From Cymbomonas tetramitiformis (Eukaryota; Chlorophyta; Pyramimonadophyceae; Pyramimonadales; Pyramimonadaceae): 20,690 nt of DNA. Positions 15,820 to 20,690 of this stretch are shown here, piece after piece. The position numbers and the translations under genes are program-made. Under the pieces are notes generated by a model. That model was not told the origin of the DNA, did no database searches, and saw only the letters and a program-made list of their open reading frames with translations. The DNA is taken from positions 1 to 20,690 of the forward strand of contig LGRX02009906.1 in the NCBI GenBank assembly GCA_001247695.2, in the 5' to 3' direction. Positions within the stretch are counted from its first letter, which is position 1, and each line of letters starts with the position of its first letter.

Positions 15820-18133
15820 CTAGAGATCGAAGTTGTCCGGAATTCCAGGATAATACGACAGTATTTTGCGAACTTCTGAGGATAGCAGCGATGGCTCGTG
15901 AAGGTATCCCACACTCGTAATGATCGGAATTTCGAATATCTCGGAGTACAGCCAAAGGAAATGCTTGCATGGAGCAGGTCGGGTCCTCGCCATTTCTCGA
16001 AAACACGGACACGAACAACGGTATTCCCGTCCAAACTCCAAGAGGTATTCACGGCCATCAGAATCAGGGTGAGAAACTCGGAAGTTATAGACGGTTGCAC
16101 CACCAGGAACACATTTCCGGATTTGAGTCAGTGCAAGGTTATCGGTCTTAACCATGTTGTGGAGCGCGGTATAGAAATTCGCGATCTTCTTCGTCAAGAA
16201 ACCCTTGCCACTCGCTTTCACCTTAACACCGTTGCGAAGTCTCTCCTCCACGTCCATCTCCGAATTCTCCGATCTCAGCAGATGTCCTCGCGCCTCTTCC
16301 GGGCTCACATCCTCATAGGCAACGCAAACACCAAGAGAACAGAGACGAGTCTCCTCACTTTCCAGGATCTTTGTGTCCGCTGCAACGAGAAGTTTGGGTA
16401 CACTTTTCGCCCCCCCCTCGGGCAGTCCAGGCATCGAAACGTGACAACAATACCATGGGTTTTTTACACATTTCCACGAGCAGAATATAATCCTACGGAT
16501 CGGGGGAGTGGTCCTCACTTCGCGAACTTGACCCTTTTTAAGAGTTAAGTTCTTTGCTGGAAAATAATAGGTCAAGCTTCCAGTGTACCCAATAGTCAGC
16601 TGCCCTTTCGCGATTGGGATGTCGTGACGAGAACCATTAGACTTCCGTCCATAGCATTTACCGTTAGTGCCTGCCCGCATGACGTGAAGCAGGGAAGGTT
16701 GGAAGTCCCCAAGCCTTGAAGTCCAACTGTTGGCCTTGTACGTCCGTGATTTTGGTGAACTTCTTCACTGGCCAGCTTCGTAACCAGGCAATCCACGATT
16801 CCAGCGTCAACAGCCACACTCCAGATTTGCGCGCGTCTTTCCCAAATATGAACATCTTGATGAGTCCAAACCAACCGTCGCAGTCGTTATGGGTGTGCGC
16901 GACCATCAGACGGTGGAAGACAACCACGTTGTAAATATTGTAGTGCACCAACAACGCACAAAACGCGAACGTGTTCTTGTTCCAGTTTTCTGAGCCACCA
17001 TCCAGCTGCAAATGAAGCTCCTTCCGGAAGTAGCGCTTGCCCGCGCGACCTTGTGCGGTGTAGTGCAACAAGTTCCACAGTGTCGTGAGCAGCATGTTTG
17101 CACCCTTAGCCCCGCTCCAAGGGAGCCCAACGGAAAATAGAAGCAACGAGCCATGAAGTATCGTGAGCTGCAGGTGTAGGTTAAAGAAATGCTGTTTCTT
17201 CTCGCTGATGCCCTTAACTTGATGCGGGGCATGCGGAACAACCGTGTTCTGATTTGCCGCGCCGTCCGCCGCTATGGAGTCGATCCGACCGTCAGGGTCA
17301 GAACCCTCCTTCCGCCTGAGGTCATAACACGTGCGTTGCAACCTGTGAATGTAGTCGTGTCGCGCGAAACGAGCAGAATAGGCGTCCCAGCGTGCAGGTT
17401 CGCGACCCTGTTGTCCAAGAAGCTGAGCCCTCTCTGCACCCAGATCGTCACATGTCGTGCAGATTCCGGACACCTCCACCTTCGCCCTTACCGTTATGTC
17501 TCGAGCCTTGAGCAGGTTTTTCACGTATATTTTGAAGGTTTCAGCACATACTGCCCACTGGTCCTCTGTGTCGAACTTATACAAGTCGTACTGCACACCA
17601 TAATCGATGGGTGGAATTTGGCGCGCACCACTTACCGGCATCCTCTGTGGTGCTCCTTTCAACATATTCGAATCCGCCCACTCGCGGAACACCTCCTCGT
17701 GGTAGGAAATCGTCGTCACCACCGCCTTCGCCACAGGGAATGCAGTTGTTGCCGGTAGTTCCCCCTTCTCTTCAAGGATAAGTGCCTTATATCGCTGGTA
17801 CGAGCTCCTGGGGAGCGCCCACACTGTTCTGAACGCCTCCTCGCAGATCTCCTTTTCGAAAAGCTTCAGGGTGCCAATAACACGCTCTCCAGACTCGCGC
17901 TTCACGATCGCTTTGCGCATAGTTGCCATAATGTAAGACTTGAACTCAGTTTGGCCCATGCGCTCCTTATGGTCCATATTGCCCTTGAATGTGCTGAACA
18001 AGAAACTGCAGTTCCGATCGCACCCACAGCTGAAACCGCCCTCGCATAGTCCGGGAATATTGGACTGTGCAATTTGAAGAGTCTTCTGCTTTGACAATCT
18101 CCTGCCGCTGGAGTTGCTGCTATTGCTGCTCAT
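15820..18133 (-). pseudogene. Transposase-like protein (DUF7869-type) with C-terminal SWIM finger, one frameshift
   Basis: The reading frame starts at the ATG at 18133 (A at -3) and is intact to about 16711. It changes frame at a run of four G (plus-strand 16707-16710) and continues to the stop at 15820. Dropping one base gives about 770 residues. Seen in order: a Cys-rich N-terminus (LCEGGFSCGCDRNC, ~29-42), an ICEEAFRTVWAL block (~96-106) where the family has its VC..aF signature, a CTTC pair (~225-228), and an RNase-H-like core with AADGAA (D290), HLQLDGGSENWNK (D378) and VAHTHNDCDGWFG (H413-D419). A SWIM zinc finger C-x-C ... C-x-H follows (~706-724; DNA 16017-15961). The D...DGGSEN...HTHxDxD pattern is that of the transposase-like DUF7869 family; SWIM fingers occur in MULE-type transposases. 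Without a base change it ends early at 16664. Confidence 0.72.
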
Positions 18134-18207
18134 CTTGCGAGACGCGTACCGTTGTTATGCTGTTTCATATTTGAACGCTTACCTGATATGAGGGTCCTTG
18201 TTTCCTA

Positions 18208-18850
18208 GAACTTGGGCGGGGTTATGACCTTGACCGCCCAAGTTTTCTAGAACTTGGGCGGGGCGATGACAGTGACCGCCCAAGTTTTCGAGAACTTGGG
18301 CGGGGCGATGACCGTGACCGCCCAAGTTTTCGAGAACTTGGGCGGGGCGATGACCTTGACCGCCCAAGTTTTCTAGAACTTGGGCGGGGCGATGACAGTG
18401 ACCGCCCAAGTTTTCGAGAACTTGGGCGGGGCGATTACAGTGACCGCCCAAGTTTTCGAGAACTTGGGCGGGGCGATGACCGTGACCGCCCAAGTTTTCG
18501 AGAACTTGGGCGGGGCGATGACAGGCCCGCCAAGTTTTCTAGAACTTGGGCGGGGCGATGACAGTGACCGCCCAAGTTTTCGAAGAACTTGGGCGGGGCG
18601 ATGACAGTGACCGCCCAAGTTTTCGAGAACTTGGGCGGGGCGATGACCGTGACCGCCCAAGTTTTCGAGAACTTGGGCGGGGCGGTGACAGTGACCGCCC
18701 AAGTTTTCGAGAACTTGGGCGGGGCGATGACCGTGACCGCCCAAGTTTTCGAGAACTTGGGCGGGGCGATGACCGTCACCGCCCAAGTTCTCGAGAACTT
18801 GGGCGGGGCGATGATAGTGACCGCCCAAGTTTTCGAAGACTTGGGCTGGG
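18208..18850. repeat. 42-bp minisatellite of nested inverted repeats, 15 units plus a partial
   Basis: Units begin at 18208, 18250, 18292, 18334, 18376, 18418, 18460, 18502, 18542, 18585, 18627, 18669, 18711, 18753 and 18795. Two are 40 and 43 bp, the rest 42. Each contains AACTTGGGCGG and, after a 13-14-base loop (GGCGATGACMGTGA), its exact reverse complement CCGCCCAAGTT; unit junctions (TTCGAG) are also palindromic. Because 42 is a multiple of 3, open frames arise in several frames on both strands, so I do not call a protein. It lies about 75 bp upstream of the transposase-like gene start. Confidence 0.92.
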
Positions 18851-18988
18851 AGTTTCGCAGGGTTAAACAGAGCCCGTTGTGCAGCATACAAAACTTTTCG
18901 CAATGTCATCTTTTCTACCGTCAATTGTAAACAAGGATTCTGACTAAAAAACACTAAAAATTCCTAAAGTTCCCTAAAAATTCATTGA

Positions 18989-19044
18989 AGCCCCTAAAAG
19001 CCCCTAAATCCTGGGTAAATAGGATTTAGGGGCTTTTAGGGGCT
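18989..19044. repeat. Perfect 24-bp inverted repeat with 8-base loop, telomere-like words
   Basis: The left arm 18989-19012 and right arm 19021-19044 are exact reverse complements around GGGTAAAT. The arms consist of CCCCTAAA / TTTAGGGG words, close to TTTAGGG-type telomere repeats. Related but unpaired CCTAAA words precede it (18960-18980). It could be the hairpin end of an element, a strong transcriptional hairpin, or a relic of telomere-like sequence. Confidence 0.85.
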
Positions 19045-19313
19045 GGTTTGCCCTGTGGAAACCGCTGAAGTCTGAAAATGATGGCGAGAATCTAACATCG
19101 AGAGCCTAAAAAGTGTGTATAAATTTTGAGAGGGCCTAAGCGAGTAGGGAACGCTGAATATAATTTCTGAGAAAGCCATGCCGAGGGGTATAAATTGCGA
19201 GAACGTCTTTGAACGCGTACTTGTCGCGACAATATGACAATATGACTGATGACAAGAGGAAAGGTTACTTACATTCGAACGGTTTTTCGGAAATTTGGCA
19301 GTCTTCGCTCTAA

Positions 19314-19356
19314 GGAAGAAGAGTTTGACCTGGGAGAGTTTGAAAACTCTTCTTCC
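19314..19356. repeat. 13-bp inverted repeat upstream of a possible gene
   Basis: GGAAGAAGAGTTT at 19314-19326 and its exact complement at 19344-19356 enclose a 17-base loop. It ends 30 bases before the ATG at 19386. Confidence 0.75.
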
Positions 19357-19385
19357 TACGGGATATTTTAATTATTTTTAAAAAT

Positions 19386-20188
19386 ATGGATAACCTACAA
19401 AAGCGTCAGAAACTCGAGCAGGTTAGTCTTTTTTTTTCTTCTTAGAAGGGATAGCTCACGCGCGTACGTATTGCGTGTGGACTGGGTGGGGAATTGCTCG
19501 CTCTTTGATTTGGTAAGTTTGTTTTCACGTTTTTTGAGAATCCTTGCTTTATGGTTTTGGGGCAGGGAAACACGATAAGGGGCCCACGCGGGGTTGCCCT
19601 GCATGGGCGCGCTGTACACTGTGGGCCTGAAGGTACAGCGCTGGAGGTAAGGGGGTTAGATCCCTTGAGGTTCTAGCGCTCGGGCGTGGCGCCCTCCTTG
19701 CGGCCTACAATCTAGGCTTGAAAGCCGTTAGCATATTTTTTATCTACATATGCCTTTGTTTGTTGCATAGCTTTCATTGAGGTACTTGAATGTATTTAGG
19801 TTATCCGCTCTAGGTTAATGTGTTCTTGATCGCGCATTACGTAAACCTTTCCCAAAAAAGTGCATGCACAAACTGATACTGTCTTTTTTTTTGTATTTTC
19901 AGGGGGTTGCTCCGGCGCGAGGACTGATGAGCGTGGGTAGCACGCGCCCTGCAAGAGCGCTCGAGGTATGCCTCTCTTATTCCTTCTAAATTCTCCCAGC
20001 CCCTCACCCCCTCAGCGCCTAACCTTCACCCCCCCTCACTGTACGTATCGATTTGCGTGCGTTATTAGATAGTTTCTCTGTTGACTGGCGGACCACAGTT
20101 CTCTGATACTGTGGTCCGCGAGTCTTCGAAACTTTAGAGTTTCCGTTCGGGTGGCGGCGGCGGCCTTCCGTCACTATTTGCTGGCTAA
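19386..20188 (+). CDS. Possible small multi-exon gene, unknown product
   Basis: A chain of open exons joined by consensus-like splice sites, all in phase 0: 19386-19421 (MDNLQKRQKLEQ, then GTTAGT), 19566-19646 (after GGGGCAG, ends before GTAAGG), 19903-19965 (after a long T-tract and TTTTCAG, ends before GTATGC), and possibly 20138-20188 (after ACTTTAG, ending at a TAA in the first minisatellite unit). This would give about 76 residues, Arg/Gly-rich, with no recognised domain. Unbroken phase over four exons and the strong acceptor at 19902 support it; small exon size and lack of homology weaken it. The product may also continue past the window. Confidence 0.3.
20083..20124. repeat. 17-bp imperfect inverted repeat
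   Basis: GACTGGCGGACCACAGT at 20083-20099 pairs with 20108-20124 at 16 of 17 positions around an 8-base loop. It lies 44 bases before the 38-bp minisatellite. Confidence 0.75.
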
Positions 20189-20690
20189 CCTCACAGCATC
20201 CATCACCGTCGCTATTTGCTGGCTAACCTCACAGCATCCATCACCGTCACTATTTGCTGGCTAACCTCACAGCATCCATCACCGTCGCTATTTGCTGGCT
20301 AACCTCACAGCATCCATCACCGTCATCATTTACAATAATCCTCACAGCATCCATCATCGTGTCGCTATTTGCTGGTTAACTCAGCATCCATCACCGTTTA
20401 CTATTTGCTACAACTCACAGCATCCACCACCACGCATTTGCCACAACTTCACAGCACCATCACTGTCACTATTTGCTGGTTAACCCCACAGCCATCACCG
20501 TCGCTATTTGCTGGCTAAACCATACAGCATCCATCACCGTCGCTATTTGCTGGCTAACCTCACAGCATCCATCACCGTCACTATTTGCTGGCTAACCTCA
20601 CAGCATCCATCACCGTCACTATTTGCTGGCTAACCTCACAGCATCCATCACCGTCGCTATTTGCTGGCTAACCTCTCAGTATCCATCACC
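20168..20690. repeat. 38-bp minisatellite running off the window end
   Basis: Tandem units of CCGTCRCTATTTGCTGGCTA plus AACCTCACAGCATCCATCA-type sequence, 38 bp each. The units are regular at 20168-20320 and again from about 20490 to 20690, with a degenerate middle where they lose or gain bases. R alternates between A and G. The array continues beyond the last base, so its full length is unknown. Open frames in it are repeat artefacts. Confidence 0.9.

Larger units (their letters stand above)
18851..19385. other. Intergenic stretch with two strong hairpins
   Basis: No gene is supported. It contains the 24-bp-arm hairpin at 18989-19044 and a second inverted repeat with 13-bp arms at 19314-19326 and 19344-19356 (GGAAGAAGAGTTT and its complement). 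Confidence 0.55.

Noticed and set aside
15898..16548. 216-codon plus-strand open frame
   Set aside because: It is antisense to the SWIM-finger part of the transposase-like gene, whose Cys/His pattern shows which strand codes.
18179..18954. Long repetitive open frames on both strands through the 42-bp array
   Set aside because: The period is a multiple of three, so open frames appear in several frames on both strands. Units of 40 and 43 bp break each frame, and the composition is that of the repeat only.
19636..19680. tRNA-like or structured RNA fold with AGCGCT arms
   Set aside because: Pairing is interrupted, no anticodon arm or internal promoter boxes are visible, and it overlaps a candidate exon and donor site.
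20292..20483. 63-codon open frame in the 38-bp minisatellite
   Set aside because: It lies in the degenerate middle of the array and is composed only of repeat sequence.

Overview
The window is eukaryotic nuclear DNA. It has GT-AG introns, an F-box protein, minisatellites, a hAT-type MITE and the remains of larger mobile elements. It carries no bacterial gene organisation. I cannot place the organism. An alga or other intron-containing protist or fungus would fit, but nothing here decides it.

Layout. 1-5.2 kb is old accessory sequence. It holds a GC-rich block (about 1.0-3.6 kb) with a decayed minus-strand retroelement gag-like gene, a well-defined 281-bp hAT-type MITE with a perfect 8-bp target duplication (1549-1829), and an unrecognised broken gene (about 4.18-4.76 kb). 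5.2-9.4 kb is a plus-strand cluster of small genes: an F-box protein, a truncated and an intact copy of a CxxC/CxC small protein, a diverged relative of that protein, a Trp-rich protein and an F-box fragment. 9.5-15.1 kb is one minus-strand gene that I reassembled from eight exons (1,313 sense codons, all junctions in frame except for one internal TGA). 15.8-18.1 kb is a minus-strand transposase-like gene (DUF7869-type N-terminal and core region plus SWIM zinc finger) broken by a single frameshift. 18.2-20.7 kb holds a 42-bp minisatellite, long hairpins, a possible small multi-exon gene and a 38-bp minisatellite that runs off the window.

The most striking content is the eight-exon gene. Its protein starts MARTKQTARK, identical to the histone H3 tail through K9 and followed by a Gly-Gly at the H3 position. 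It then has a basic Ala/Pro-rich linker, a ParB-type DGQHR motif, a long helical middle and an N6/N4-type DNA methyltransferase core whose catalytic DPPF motif reads DGPF. This looks like a transposon-borne, possibly chromatin-directed, DNA-binding/methyltransferase-like protein next to a transposase.

A second layer ties the region together. A perfect palindrome (half-site TTGACAATCGTA or its 11-bp core) occurs 30 times without change, plus twice with one central substitution. It sits in arrays of three different periods (58, 44 and 150 bp), always outside coding exons. It lies in introns 1, 3, 5 and 7 of the methyltransferase-like gene, upstream of that gene, and upstream of five of the six plus-strand genes. 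The inference is that it is a binding site, perhaps for the ParB-like protein itself, and/or a mobile intron-tolerated repeat. Function is not shown by sequence alone.
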